Shown one piece after another: positions 9,052-17,763 of a stretch of DNA of 64,000 nucleotides. Under the pieces are notes generated by a model, which ran no database searches, was not told the origin of the DNA, and saw only the letters and a list, made by a program, of their open reading frames with translations. The DNA comes from Paucisalibacillus algeriensis (lineage in GTDB: Bacteria > Bacillota > Bacilli > Bacillales > Amphibacillaceae): the NCBI RefSeq assembly GCF_000577245.1, contig NZ_CBYO010000006.1:62001-126000 (forward strand), written 5' to 3'. A program made the position numbers and the translations under genes. Positions within the stretch are counted from its first letter, which is position 1. Each line of letters begins with the position of its first letter.

Positions 9052-9757
9052 TGTAGTGGGTTTAAAAAAGGATTACAAAACTGGAAAAGAAGTAGTGCCT
9101 ATTTTAAAGGGAGTAGATCTTACAATAGAAGAAGGGGAATTCGTTTGTATTATTGGGCCAAGTGGTTCTGGTAAAACAACTCTGCTCCATTTATTAGGTG
9201 GGTTAGATACTCCTACTTCTGGAATTATTTCATTAAATGGTTCGGAGCTAACTTCCAAAAAGGAAAAAGAGCGTACTCTAATACGTCGAAAAGAAATTGG
9301 ATTAGTATTTCAAAATTATCAATTATTACCAACACTAACAGTCTATGAAAATATCATTTTCCCCTTACATGCGGATGGGAGAAAAGCATCTCATGAAGAT
9401 GTTCAACAGTTATTAGAAGCTGTGGATTTAGTGGGTTATGAAAAAAGATTCCCTCATGAATTAAGTGGCGGACAGCAACAACGAGTGGCAATGGCAAGAG
9501 CACTAATTCACAAGCCTAAACTCCTTCTCGCTGATGAGCCAACAGGGAATTTAGACAGACAACGCTCCAGTGATATTTTGGACTTATTAGCAAAGTTTCA
9601 TCACGAACAGAAACAAACCATCGTCATGGTAACCCATGATATGTTTGCAGCTGGATATGCTGACCGGATTATTTTATTTAAAGATGGTGTCATTGAAGCA
9701 GAAGTGAAAAGAGAGGATGATGATTATGCTAAATTCCTTGCTCGTTTCATGGCGTAA
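9044..9757 (+). CDS. ABC transporter ATPase, MacB/LolD type
   Basis: 237 residues: Walker A GPSGSGKT, Q-loop VFQNYQLLPTLTV, signature LSGGQQQR, Walker B LLLADEPTGNLD, H-loop VMVTHD. This subfamily pairs with FtsX-type permeases rather than importers. Starts at ATG 9044 behind GAGGTG, overlapping the membrane-protein gene by 8 bases, and its own end overlaps the permease gene. Regulated by the palindromic promoter at 8326. Confidence 0.92.
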   Translation: MINVVGLKKDYKTGKEVVPILKGVDLTIEEGEFVCIIGPSGSGKTTLLHLLGGLDTPTSGIISLNGSELTSKKEKERTLIRRKEIGLVFQNYQLLPTLTVYENIIFPLHADGRKASHEDVQQLLEAVDLVGYEKRFPHELSGGQQQRVAMARALIHKPKLLLADEPTGNLDRQRSSDILDLLAKFHHEQKQTIVMVTHDMFAAGYADRIILFKDGVIEAEVKREDDDYAKFLARFMA

Positions 9758-12194
9758 TGTAACCCGACATAAAAAGCGCTTCTTTTTCACGCTTGTTGCC
9801 ATTGTCTTAGGTGTAGCGGTTATGACAAGTATGTTTATTGCCAAGGATACATTTTCTAATTTAATGGATGAACAAGAACGGTTATATGCAGGTGATGCTG
9901 ACTTTTGGGTGCAAAGTAATGAAGGCTACTTTGCAGAGAACGAATTAGAGTGGCTAAATAAAAAAGAAGAAGTAGAAGAAGGAGCTGCACTATTAGTTCA
10001 AAAAGGTTTTCTGGAAATGGAAACAGAACTTCCACAACAAGCCTCCGTTCGTTTTACAGGGGTTTCTGATTATAATAATGATTTAATCGAATTACCCGTT
10101 AAAGAAGGCGATGTAGCAAAAGAAGGGCTTATTATAACGGAAAATGCAGCAATTCTTTTAGGAAAAGAAGTTGGCGATAGTGTTTCTTTTCTGAACATGG
10201 GGACGTTAGAAATCACGGCTATTGTACATGAAGGGGCAATGTTAACTAGTCCGAAAACGTTGGATGCTGCCTTATTTCGGGATTTTCAAGTGATGGTTCC
10301 ATTGGACACTCTGCAGAAATGGACTGATATGGAAAATCAAATATCTAATTTTAGATTTAATGTAAATCAAGTTACAGATGAAGAAGAAGTGTTAAAAACT
10401 TATCAGTCTGAGTTAGCTGGGTCTAATTTATTTGTTCAACCTATTGTTGTGGACAGTCAACAACATAATGATGTAGAAGGAGTATATTATGTGTTTGACC
10501 TCATTGCCATCCTGTCCATCTTCATTAGTGCTTTTATTGCCTTTAATATGGTCCATACGAGTATTATAGAAAGAAAAAGAGAAATAGCTATTATGAAGAG
10601 CCTTGGATATACAAGCGGAAATGTCATTCGTCTTGTGGTTCGAGAAATTGGATTTCTGGCTGTGATTGGAACAATTTTTGGTTTAGGTATTGGACTTATG
10701 CTTGGAATATACGTTCAAGATATATTAATAACAGCGATTACCTCTCAAAATATTATCTATGATGTTGTAATAATAGAGCCGTTAATTATTTCTGGGATTG
10801 TAGGAATCCTGTTCCCATTTCTAGCAGCTATTGTGCCATTATATAAGGCGGGAAAAATTCCGATTTTAGAAGCGATGTTCGAAAAAAATACAACATATTC
10901 TAGTCTGAACAAATTAAATATAGTTAGAGTTCTACTAGGTATTATTTGTACTGGTATTGGATTAATTGATAATGTATGGGCATTTTTACTTTTATTCGTT
11001 GGACTTGTCCTGTTGTTTCCATTATGGATGCGAGTTATTCAAAACATTATCGGTGCGATATTAACATTCTTCTTCGGATTTTCTGGAAAACAAGCGCTTC
11101 GGTCTATCAAACAATTTGAGAGAAGAAATGCAAGTACTGCAGCAATGCTTGCAATTGGTGTAAGCTTGGCCCTGTTTATGAGTGCAGCATTAGCATCTTT
11201 ACCTGAAGGCATGGAGGAAGAAATTCGGGAAACTTTTGGTGGAGATATCATAGTTGAGAAAGAAACGCCATGGACAGATTCCGATTTAGATGTTGCCAAG
11301 GGGATAGAAGGTGTAAGCGGAGTAAATCCTTTTATAGAAGTCCCTAATGTTACTTGGAATACGAAGTCCGGGGACTTAAGGGAATTTTCTATCATGTCTT
11401 TTACGGATTTAAATAGTGCTGATACGTTTGAATTAGTAAATGAATCGAAAGAAAATAGTGAATTTCCCTCTCTCTATGTTGGGGAGCGCGCTCTAATGGA
11501 ATGGGGTGGTTCAGTTGGTGATGTTCTATCCTTAAATACCCCAGCAGGTGAGCAAAGATTTTATGTAAAAGGGAGTGTTCAAACCTCCCATTATTCCAAT
11601 TACGTCGCCTTTATGGAGGAGAGTAATATAAGAAGCGAGTTAAATTGGCCCCATAACTTCCATCTAATGATCGATGTAGATGATGAGGATACAATTTCCA
11701 ATGTACTTTTTGTACTATGGAACAGTTTTGGCGAAACAATAATAGGTGCAAATCCAATTACTGTCAATATAGAACAATCGACGAGTGCATTAGAAGGTAT
11801 GGATGAATTAATGCAAGGCTTATTATTGTTAATCATTGCTATTTCGGCAATTGGTATTAGCAATACCTTATTTATGAATACGATGGAACGAGTGAAGGAA
11901 ATTGGCACAATGCGAGCAATAGGTTTTACAAAACGACAGGTCCAATTTATGATTATGGCGGAAGGTTTATTCATTGGTATTGCTGGTGTACTCGTTGGAA
12001 CAGTGTATGGAATTTTGGTTATTTACCTAAATTCAATTTCAGCGGATGCTGGAGGATTACTTAGCTTTATCATACCTTGGATTAGTTTACTAATAGCTAT
12101 AGCGGGTGGCATTCTGTTTACACTTCTTGCTTCATGGCTACCAAGTAATTCCGCATCACGTATATCAATCAAAGAAGCGATAAATTATGAGTAA
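9726..12194 (+). CDS. Large FtsX-like ABC permease (two FtsX domains)
   Basis: 822 residues. N-terminal TM segment (SWRNVTRHKKRFFFTLVAIVLG), an extracellular MacB-like domain (about 45-245), three TM segments with the FtsX motif KREIAIMKSLGYT (about 285), a middle pair, a second TM and extracellular domain (about 480-670), and a C-terminal FtsX domain with VKEIGTMRAIGFTKRQ. Such full-length duplicated permeases act in lipid, lipoprotein or antimicrobial-peptide extrusion. Cargo here is unknown. ATG 9726 was chosen because AGAGAGG lies nine bases upstream; it overlaps the ATPase gene by 32 bases. Confidence 0.88.
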   Translation: MLNSLLVSWRNVTRHKKRFFFTLVAIVLGVAVMTSMFIAKDTFSNLMDEQERLYAGDADFWVQSNEGYFAENELEWLNKKEEVEEGAALLVQKGFLEMETELPQQASVRFTGVSDYNNDLIELPVKEGDVAKEGLIITENAAILLGKEVGDSVSFLNMGTLEITAIVHEGAMLTSPKTLDAALFRDFQVMVPLDTLQKWTDMENQISNFRFNVNQVTDEEEVLKTYQSELAGSNLFVQPIVVDSQQHNDVEGVYYVFDLIAILSIFISAFIAFNMVHTSIIERKREIAIMKSLGYTSGNVIRLVVREIGFLAVIGTIFGLGIGLMLGIYVQDILITAITSQNIIYDVVIIEPLIISGIVGILFPFLAAIVPLYKAGKIPILEAMFEKNTTYSSLNKLNIVRVLLGIICTGIGLIDNVWAFLLLFVGLVLLFPLWMRVIQNIIGAILTFFFGFSGKQALRSIKQFERRNASTAAMLAIGVSLALFMSAALASLPEGMEEEIRETFGGDIIVEKETPWTDSDLDVAKGIEGVSGVNPFIEVPNVTWNTKSGDLREFSIMSFTDLNSADTFELVNESKENSEFPSLYVGERALMEWGGSVGDVLSLNTPAGEQRFYVKGSVQTSHYSNYVAFMEESNIRSELNWPHNFHLMIDVDDEDTISNVLFVLWNSFGETIIGANPITVNIEQSTSALEGMDELMQGLLLLIIAISAIGISNTLFMNTMERVKEIGTMRAIGFTKRQVQFMIMAEGLFIGIAGVLVGTVYGILVIYLNSISADAGGLLSFIIPWISLLIAIAGGILFTLLASWLPSNSASRISIKEAINYE

Positions 12195-12206
12195 GTGGGG
12201 ATCAAC

Positions 12207-12707
12207 ATGTCCGTAAAACATTCATTACTTGCCTTATTATACGAAAAACCAAGACACGGCTATGAATTAAAAACAGAGTTTGAAGAATTAGTTCAAGGAA
12301 TGTGGCCATTAAATGCTGGTCAAGTATATACAACTCTTGACCGTTTGGAACGAGATCTATTAGTAGAATCACCGGGCCATGACAAGAAGGACCGGAAGCT
12401 ATATACCATTACCCAAGTAGGGAAAGAGGAGCTATGGGATTGGTTAGAAAAGCCAGTTGGAAGATCCTTATTTAAGGATGAATTTTACTTTAAGTTCCTT
12501 TGTGCAAGTCATGTATCATTTGAAAATAAGCTAAGTATGATCAGGAATCAAAAGGAAACCATGCTGAAGGATATTCTGCATCTAACACAATTACGGAAAC
12601 AAATGACCTTATCCGATAATAAAACGATGAAAATGTTAATAGAAGGGGCCCTGCTTCATCTAGAAGCAGATATTAAGTGGTTGGATATGATAGTGGAAAG
12701 TAATTAG
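12207..12707 (+). CDS. PadR family transcriptional regulator (autoregulatory candidate)
   Basis: 166 residues. N-terminal winged helix (MSVKHSLLALLYEKPRHGYE, QVYTTLDRLERDLLV, DRKLYTITQVGKEEL) plus a C-terminal helical Vir-like dimerisation region (about 95-166). PadR proteins are typically repressors released by small aromatic or drug-like ligands. ATG 12207 follows GTGGGG. Last gene of the operon whose promoter carries the 34-bp palindrome, so it very likely represses its own transporter; the inducer is unknown. Confidence 0.9.
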   Translation: MSVKHSLLALLYEKPRHGYELKTEFEELVQGMWPLNAGQVYTTLDRLERDLLVESPGHDKKDRKLYTITQVGKEELWDWLEKPVGRSLFKDEFYFKFLCASHVSFENKLSMIRNQKETMLKDILHLTQLRKQMTLSDNKTMKMLIEGALLHLEADIKWLDMIVESN

Positions 12708-12740
12708 GTTGTATGGTGTCATTCTCGGATATAATATCAT

Positions 12741-13016
12741 TAGGAATTTAGACTAAAATGAGGCTGGGACAAAAGTATTAAAGTCTAAAGAAAAACCAAA
12801 CTATTGGGATTGGCGCATCAGACCCGCTCCGGAAATATACTCCGCTTTTACTTCCAGCACAGGGGCGACATCTGCTTGAAAGAACCATCGCAGTGTCTAC
12901 CTTGCCGTGGGCGGCTGGTGAGCCTACAGGAGTCTCCGTATATTTCTGGAGCTAATGTATTAAACCATTCGGATTCTCCCTTTTAACTTTTAGTTATGTC
13001 TCAACCTCTAATCTTA
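12741..13016. repeat. Structured intergenic repeat, copy A
   Basis: Nested inverted repeats with no gene. Outer arms: a GAGGCTGGGACA block near 12760-12771 faces its complement near 12991-13008. Inner arms: GCTCCGGAAATATAC (12826-12840) faces GTATATTTCTGGAGC (12938-12952), one mismatch. The interior 12851-12927 is clearly homologous to 36978-37053 (copy C), sharing for example GGGGCGACATCTG, CAGTGTCT and GTGAGCCTAC. Short open frames inside it are not credible genes. Confidence 0.85.
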
Positions 13017-13631
13017 TTAATTATTGATATATTTCTCAAACACATCCCCAAAGTCTTTCTTGTGGTATTGTTCACGGATGGATGTTAACCACGAGAAGCC
13101 ATATTCAGTAAGTTGTTTATACTGATCTGAAAGTTGGGTGTCATTTGTTCTAGAATTATGAAGCACCGCCACTGCTTTATCAAGACTTTGTTGTGCCACT
13201 TCCTGAATGGTATTGTTTTCATGAGTTAATTCAGCGATATACAGTAGTGCTTTGTACAGATCATTTAGACGATTAATTTCCTTTTTGTCAACATCAATGG
13301 AAATGCCAACATTTCCAATTGTAAATTTGATTTCTATATCAAGGTCCACTTTACCTGCTGTTTCAAGTAAAACATTAGATATTTTATTTTGCGAATAAGA
13401 ATATCTTTTTAGCACTCGTTTGGATGATACTGCATTTTCTCCATCCACATGGATTAATGCCAAGTTAGTAAAGCAATATTCATCAGACTTTGTTTTAATC
13501 AAGAAATAAATCTTCTCATTATCCTCATGTCTAACATAATCATCAGAATCTGTTTTGTCATAATCCTCAGGGCCAATAATTTTGCCAATGTCTGATAAAC
13601 CTAATGCGTCAGAAGCAAGTTTCTTTAACAT
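13017..13631 (-). CDS. yvbH: PH-domain protein, YvbH-like
   Basis: 204 residues. The N-terminal half (LGLSDIGKIIGPEDYDKTDS, EKIYFLIKTKSDEYCFTN, SSKRVLKRYSY) is the bacterial pleckstrin-homology domain of the YvbH family; the C-terminal half is helical and similar to the extension found in B. subtilis YvbH. Function unknown; soluble. ATG 13631 was chosen behind GAGAGGGG rather than the GTG further upstream. Transcribed alone toward repeat A. Confidence 0.85.
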   Translation of the reverse strand: MLKKLASDALGLSDIGKIIGPEDYDKTDSDDYVRHEDNEKIYFLIKTKSDEYCFTNLALIHVDGENAVSSKRVLKRYSYSQNKISNVLLETAGKVDLDIEIKFTIGNVGISIDVDKKEINRLNDLYKALLYIAELTHENNTIQEVAQQSLDKAVAVLHNSRTNDTQLSDQYKQLTEYGFSWLTSIREQYHKKDFGDVFEKYINN

Positions 13632-13802
13632 AATAATCCCCTCTCCTACCAATATGTATCTAAGTTCACTACCATGTTACCACATTATTGTATGTGCGAA
13701 AGGGGACTTTATGCCTATTCCAAGCCATCTTCCATCGACATATTTCATCACAATACCCCTGTTGTTTTCCCTTCCAACGTCTATGAATTGAAAGCATCTG
13801 CA

Positions 13803-14288
13803 TTATGCTTTTCGCACTCCAGAAAGCCGTTTTCTAGCTGTTCTAATATCTGGAGTTATTAAACGATGATTCCTCGCTTTAGCTAACCCGTACAAAGGCA
13901 TATTTCCAAAAACGGCTTCATAATTGCCTTTTGGAACAGAATAGGTTTCGTGGTAAATTCCAACTGCTTCATTATCGCCTATCTTCTTATTAAATTCCCT
14001 CCATGCCGTTAAGTGTCTTGGTCCCTTTGCATAAGCCAACAAATCCTCTGTCGACCTCCAATAAGTAATCATTAATGTGGTTCTCAATCCAAAAAAACTT
14101 TCCATTGAAAGAAATCCCAATTCTTCCTTATGCTCATACAGTTCTCGAATCATTGGCGGCATTGCCTTAAACACCGGTAGCCACTTTCCAAATGCCAATC
14201 TCTTATTAATCCGCATTCCGATTAAAAATACTACAATATCCTCGTCATTGTCTGTTGTGTAGCGCCCTGGAAACAATTGTTTTCCCAT
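13803..14288 (-). CDS. DUF4188 domain protein (dimeric alpha/beta barrel type)
   Basis: 161 residues. Blocks DIVVFLIGMRINK, FFGLRTTLMITYWRS, YHETYSVPKGNYEAVFGNMP match the DUF4188 family, which is distantly related to antibiotic-biosynthesis monooxygenase-like ferredoxin folds and haem-dependent aldoxime dehydratase-like proteins. No catalytic role established. It lies 12 bases after a padR gene on the same strand, so it is probably the PadR target as well as its co-transcribed partner. RBS AAGGGGG upstream. Confidence 0.82.
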   Translation of the reverse strand: MGKQLFPGRYTTDNDEDIVVFLIGMRINKRLAFGKWLPVFKAMPPMIRELYEHKEELGFLSMESFFGLRTTLMITYWRSTEDLLAYAKGPRHLTAWREFNKKIGDNEAVGIYHETYSVPKGNYEAVFGNMPLYGLAKARNHRLITPDIRTARKRLSGVRKA

Positions 14289-14300
14289 CTTTATACCCCC

Positions 14301-14843
14301 TTATGATAATTTAGCAATCGTATCTTTACACCATCCAATTTCAGCAGTTGTTATCCGCTTCCCATAATCCAAAGTGAACAGCCAATATTGCGCATCTGCA
14401 CTATCCAGAGAATGCATTCGAATAGTGGATTCAATACCTTCATATGTGTCATATCTCTTTTGTAATATCTCATGGTAATTTTGTAAGAATTCAACCGTAG
14501 TATCATTATCTTGATGACGACCAAAGAAAAGCTTCAACAACACTTCATTTTTATTCACCGGTATGTCTTCTAAAGGAAACTGTAACCAATTCCTCAACTC
14601 TTCTTCTCCTTTTACCGTAAGAAAGTATTCCTTTTTATCTGGTTTTCCTTCTTGGATGGAGTCTTCAACTGTTGCTAATCCCTCCTCCACCAACTGTTTT
14701 AATGTAGGATAAATTTGACCATAGCTAATTTTCCAGAAGTGGTTCAAACTATTATCGATCATTTGTTTAATTTGATAACCTGTTCTGCATCCTGTGGTAA
14801 GTATCCCTAATATTGCATATCTGGTTTGATTTGTCTTTTTCAT
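14301..14843 (-). CDS. PadR family transcriptional regulator
   Basis: 180 residues: winged helix (ILGILTTGCRTGYQIKQMID, SYGQIYPTLKQLVEEGLATV, KKEYFLTVKGEEEL) followed by a C-terminal coiled region. ATG 14843 fits family length and has AGGTG ahead; the longer frame reads through a promoter. Divergent from an MFS gene and upstream of the DUF4188 gene. The AT-rich dyads in its promoter are candidate operators. The ligand is unknown. Confidence 0.88.
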   Translation of the reverse strand: MKKTNQTRYAILGILTTGCRTGYQIKQMIDNSLNHFWKISYGQIYPTLKQLVEEGLATVEDSIQEGKPDKKEYFLTVKGEEELRNWLQFPLEDIPVNKNEVLLKLFFGRHQDNDTTVEFLQNYHEILQKRYDTYEGIESTIRMHSLDSADAQYWLFTLDYGKRITTAEIGWCKDTIAKLS

Positions 14844-14861
14844 GTTTGCACCTATCTTTTT

Positions 14862-14910
14862 GATATATATCTTTATGATATATCGTACCAAAATAGACTA
14901 GTGATTTCAA
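14862..14910 (-). promoter_or_regulatory. SigA promoter of padR/DUF4188 with overlapping dyads
   Basis: On the minus strand: TTGAAA (14910-14905), 17 bases, TACGAT (14887-14882). GATATATC (14877-14884) overlaps the -10, and GATATATATC (14862-14871) lies in the initially transcribed region. Both are self-complementary and could be a PadR site. Confidence 0.6.
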
Positions 14911-15025
14911 ATGATTTTTTGAAAATTTTAAAAAATTTTTATCATTAAAACGGAATATTTCCATTTACTTTTACCCCGATTGATTGTATATTACTTAGGG
15001 ACACGAAATAAGTTTTATAAGCAGA

Positions 15026-15172
15026 AGTGCCTGGTTAGGGACTACGGACAGGGACTGCGATCACTCGCCCAACCGAAGACATTTGCGCCTGGCCATGCCA
15101 GGTGGGTCAACGTTGTTACGCAAAGTAACAGTTTTAGTTGATCTCGCAAGTCCCCAGGCGCTGTAGCTAGAC
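15026..15172. repeat. Structured intergenic element ahead of the MFS gene
   Basis: AGTGCCTGG (15026-15034) pairs with CCAGGCGCT (15154-15162) across a 120-base GC-richer interior with internal hairpins such as GCCTGGCCATGCCAGG. The element ends GTAGCTAGAC, as in a repeat type widespread in Bacillaceae intergenic DNA (from memory). It lies within the MFS 5' leader. Confidence 0.6.
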
Positions 15173-15194
15173 AAAAAGGAAGGGCGAGACAACA

Positions 15195-16442
15195 ATGGCT
15201 TTATTCTTCCAAGAATGGTCTTCGCAGCTTAGGACATATAATCAAAATATTAAACTAGCAATATGGGCCAACATTTTTTCCCAAATTGGGATGGGAATGT
15301 TTATGGTCATGTACAATATTTACATTCAAGAAATAGGACTCAGCCATGAGGTTAATGGTCAAGTTATTGCGCTAACTGCACTTGCAACAGCTATCATTCT
15401 AGTACCTGCAGGGATTATGAGTGATAAACTCGGTAGAAAACGCGTGATGATCTTTGGTGTTGTATTAACGGGACTTATATTATTTTTACGGAGTATTGTA
15501 GAGGCACAAACACTTCTATTACTAACTGGTTTTGCAACAGGTATATTCACAGCATTCCTACAGGTCTCCTCCATACCATGGTTAGCTGAAAATTCTAATC
15601 CGAAGCAGCGTGTTCATCTATTTAGCTTACACTCTGCCATCATGACAGCGGCTAATGTTATTGGTAGTTTACTAGGTGGTACCTTAACAGATTTCTTCAC
15701 GTTATTTACTACAGAATTAAGTAGTATCCGGATTACCTTGATTATTGGTAGTATTTTTTATGTTCTAGCGTTTTTCCCCATTCTAAAAATGGTGGAAAGA
15801 CCAAAGCAAAAACTGGATAAGAGTGAGAAGATTCCCTTTCAGGAATTCTTTCGGAGTAATAGAACAGGGTTTAAAATCATTATACTATTTGCTATATCTC
15901 AATTAATCATCGGTTTTGGTAGTGGGCTTGTTATTCCATATTTAAATCTTTATTTTGCCGATCGATTTGCTGCTTCTAATTCGGTCATTGGATTAATCAT
16001 ATCCTTAGGGCAAGCAGCGACTACTGTTGCCATGTTTATTGGACCATTAGTCGTGAAAAAGGTTGGCGAGGTGCGGGCCGTTGTTTACTTACAGCTTTCA
16101 TCCCTACCATTCTTATTACTGACTGCCTATACCGAAAATCTACTCCTTGCAAGTCTCGGATTTCTCTTCCGACAAGCACTTATGAATGCCGGAAATCCAA
16201 TTCAATCTTCTTTAATGATGTCTAAAGTAGATGACTCTGTGAAAGGGCTAGCAAACTCCATTAACCAGATGGTGTTCCAGCTCGGTTGGGCACTAATGGG
16301 ACCAGTATCTACATCCATTGTTATGGTATATGGAGCTTATTGGGGATATGCACATGTCTTCTCCATTACAGCAGGTTTATATTTAGTGGGATCCTTATAT
16401 TTCTTTATTGTTTTCCGCCGATTAAAGTCAACCGATGATTAA
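15195..16442 (+). CDS. MFS transporter (multidrug/sugar type)
   Basis: 415 residues, about 12 TM segments. MFS loop motif A is visible between TM2 and TM3 (GIMSDKLGRKRVM, about residue 77). Even TM spacing and a central cytoplasmic loop (about 200-215, VERPKQKLDKSEK) fit a drug:H+ antiporter or sugar exporter; substrate unknown. RBS is weak (AGGAAGGG eleven or so bases away). Monocistronic, between a structured leader element and a strong terminator. Confidence 0.85.
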   Translation: MALFFQEWSSQLRTYNQNIKLAIWANIFSQIGMGMFMVMYNIYIQEIGLSHEVNGQVIALTALATAIILVPAGIMSDKLGRKRVMIFGVVLTGLILFLRSIVEAQTLLLLTGFATGIFTAFLQVSSIPWLAENSNPKQRVHLFSLHSAIMTAANVIGSLLGGTLTDFFTLFTTELSSIRITLIIGSIFYVLAFFPILKMVERPKQKLDKSEKIPFQEFFRSNRTGFKIIILFAISQLIIGFGSGLVIPYLNLYFADRFAASNSVIGLIISLGQAATTVAMFIGPLVVKKVGEVRAVVYLQLSSLPFLLLTAYTENLLLASLGFLFRQALMNAGNPIQSSLMMSKVDDSVKGLANSINQMVFQLGWALMGPVSTSIVMVYGAYWGYAHVFSITAGLYLVGSLYFFIVFRRLKSTDD

Positions 16443-16450
16443 AATATATA

Positions 16451-16510
16451 AAGGGGACAGTCCCTCACCACTTTAACGCGCTAAATTGGTGAGGGACTGT
16501 CCCCTTCTAC
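16451..16510. terminator. 20-bp perfect hairpin, bidirectional terminator
   Basis: AAGGGGACAGTCCCTCACCA (16451-16470) and its exact complement (16487-16506) enclose 16 bases. It lies between convergent genes; T-tracts are weak on both sides. Hairpins with the GGGGACAGTCCC core recur in Bacillus genomes (from memory), so it may also be a mobile hairpin. Confidence 0.8.
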
Positions 16511-16795
16511 TCATAATCTAATTGTTATTTCTTCACCTTGTGAACTCTTTACTTCTAATATGGTTGTTCCTCGATGGTATTTTGCTTCTTTGATAGCTAT
16601 CTTAAGAAGAGGTTTTAATAGTTTATTGTTGATTGGAGATTTACTAATTGGTGTTAATTCATTGGAGTAATGGTCGGATTTAGTTATTTTCTTCCAAACA
16701 AAGTTTGTTAGCATGATAGTAGTTGCAAAATTTAATGCAAAGTAAGGTACAAGAATTGTAAATTTACGATCAGATTTTACCTTTATCTTTACCAT
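16511..16795 (-). CDS. Small protein with one membrane segment, DUF2089 operon
   Basis: 94 residues. A basic N-terminus (MVKIKVKSDRK), one hydrophobic stretch (about 12-33, FTILVPYFALNFATTIMLTNF), and a basic C-terminal half ending VKSSQGEEITIRL. No family recognised. It starts 9 bases after the previous gene with a weak RBS (GTAGGG), so it is the third gene of a DUF2089 operon; a membrane-anchored partner of the soluble proteins is plausible but inferred. Confidence 0.7.
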   Translation of the reverse strand: MVKIKVKSDRKFTILVPYFALNFATTIMLTNFVWKKITKSDHYSNELTPISKSPINNKLLKPLLKIAIKEAKYHRGTTILEVKSSQGEEITIRL

Positions 16796-16804
16796 ACTTT
16801 TACC

Positions 16805-17188
16805 CTACTCAATGAATATCGCAACTTTGTCACCATCACCTGAAGTTATATCAACAATTTGTCCTTCTACCTTTTGGTCAATTGCCTCCAAGATTAAGTC
16901 TACATCTAGATCCTGCACATACTTCTTTGAATCTGGTAAACTAGCCGCAATCCCATGACCAGCTTTAAGCACTGCATGGCACAGTCTAATAGGCAAATTA
17001 ACATTTACATTGTCATTATCATGTGATTGAATACGAATTTTCAATGTCTTATCCATATAGTTGGATGAGCTTACCTTTTTTGATGGGCCTTCCTTTTCCT
17101 TTAATAAAGAAATCAATTCGGCAGCTTTATCAGCATCAATTTTCCCTTGCTCCATCATACTTAATATCCTTGCAACTTCGTCTTTCAT
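16805..17188 (-). CDS. YvlB-N/SHOCT-like helical domain plus beta domain
   Basis: 127 residues. The N-terminus (VARILSMMEQGKIDADKAAE) is the two-helix module found at the start of YvlB-type proteins and also at the end of its DUF2089 neighbour. After a short linker comes a beta-rich C-terminal half (KTLKIRIQSHDNDNVNVNLP onward), as in the YvlB/DUF4097 group. Probably a regulatory or scaffold protein; no enzyme motif. RBS AAGGGGG; 11 bases after DUF2089. Confidence 0.75.
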   Translation of the reverse strand: MKDEVARILSMMEQGKIDADKAAELISLLKEKEGPSKKVSSSNYMDKTLKIRIQSHDNDNVNVNLPIRLCHAVLKAGHGIAASLPDSKKYVQDLDVDLILEAIDQKVEGQIVDITSGDGDKVAIFIE

Positions 17189-17199
17189 GTTTATCCCCC

Positions 17200-17562
17200 T
17201 TATTCTTTTAACATTTTAATCGCTTCATCTGCTGTTATTTCTCCCCGTTCTAGCATCCCAACAATCTTACGTTCATCCATGGTGGTTTTGTCGTTAGAAT
17301 CATGTCCAAGCGCTTGCACGATGTCACTCAATTTGCCTCTTACTGTTGGATAGGATATTCCTAGCTCCTTCTCCACTTCCTTTATGTTTCCTCTACAAAC
17401 TAGGAAGGTTTCAATAAATTGAAGCTGCTCCTTTGAAAGTAAATGGAACTTAGGAAGTTCAAATTCATTTTCAATAACTGTATTGCAGTGGTTACATTGA
17501 AGCTTTGTAATGGTTAGTGTATCGCTACAAACAGGACAACGGGTTAATAAAGTGTGGGTCAT
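17200..17562 (-). CDS. DUF2089 zinc-ribbon / HTH protein
   Basis: 120 residues. Zinc ribbon CPVCSDTLTITKLQCNHC (about 9-26), then an HTH-like segment (QLQFIETFLVCRGNIKEVEK, SYPTVRGKLSDIV) and a C-terminal helical pair (MLERGEITADEAIKMLKE). This architecture is DUF2089, thought to be a DNA-binding regulator. First gene of a three-gene operon behind a TTTACA-17-TATAAT promoter. Probably an autoregulator; inferred. Confidence 0.85.
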   Translation of the reverse strand: MTHTLLTRCPVCSDTLTITKLQCNHCNTVIENEFELPKFHLLSKEQLQFIETFLVCRGNIKEVEKELGISYPTVRGKLSDIVQALGHDSNDKTTMDERKIVGMLERGEITADEAIKMLKE

Positions 17563-17591
17563 AAATGGTTTCCTTTCCTTATTTTGGTATT

Positions 17592-17620
17592 ATTATATAT
17601 CATTATACACATATTGTAAA
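17592..17620 (-). promoter_or_regulatory. SigA promoter of the DUF2089 operon
   Basis: Minus strand: TTTACA (17620-17615), 17-base spacer, TATAAT (17597-17592), about 30 bases before the start codon. Confidence 0.75.
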
Positions 17621-17763
17621 TAACGTATTAAGATAATTAATATTTTATCTAAAAAATATTAATTAATTCAACTATCCGATTAAAATATTCAATCAACAGA
17701 TATTCTGAACATACTACTCCTAGGTGAATATCTTATATAAAAGTGCTTTATTGGAGGGATCCT

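Noticed and set aside
11039-11395. 118-codon minus-strand frame inside the FtsX permease
   Set aside because: Antisense shadow of a conserved coding region.
12804-12986. Plus-strand open frame of 60 codons inside repeat copy A
   Set aside because: No ribosome site, and the same DNA is explained by the repeat; the homologous copy C does not keep the frame.
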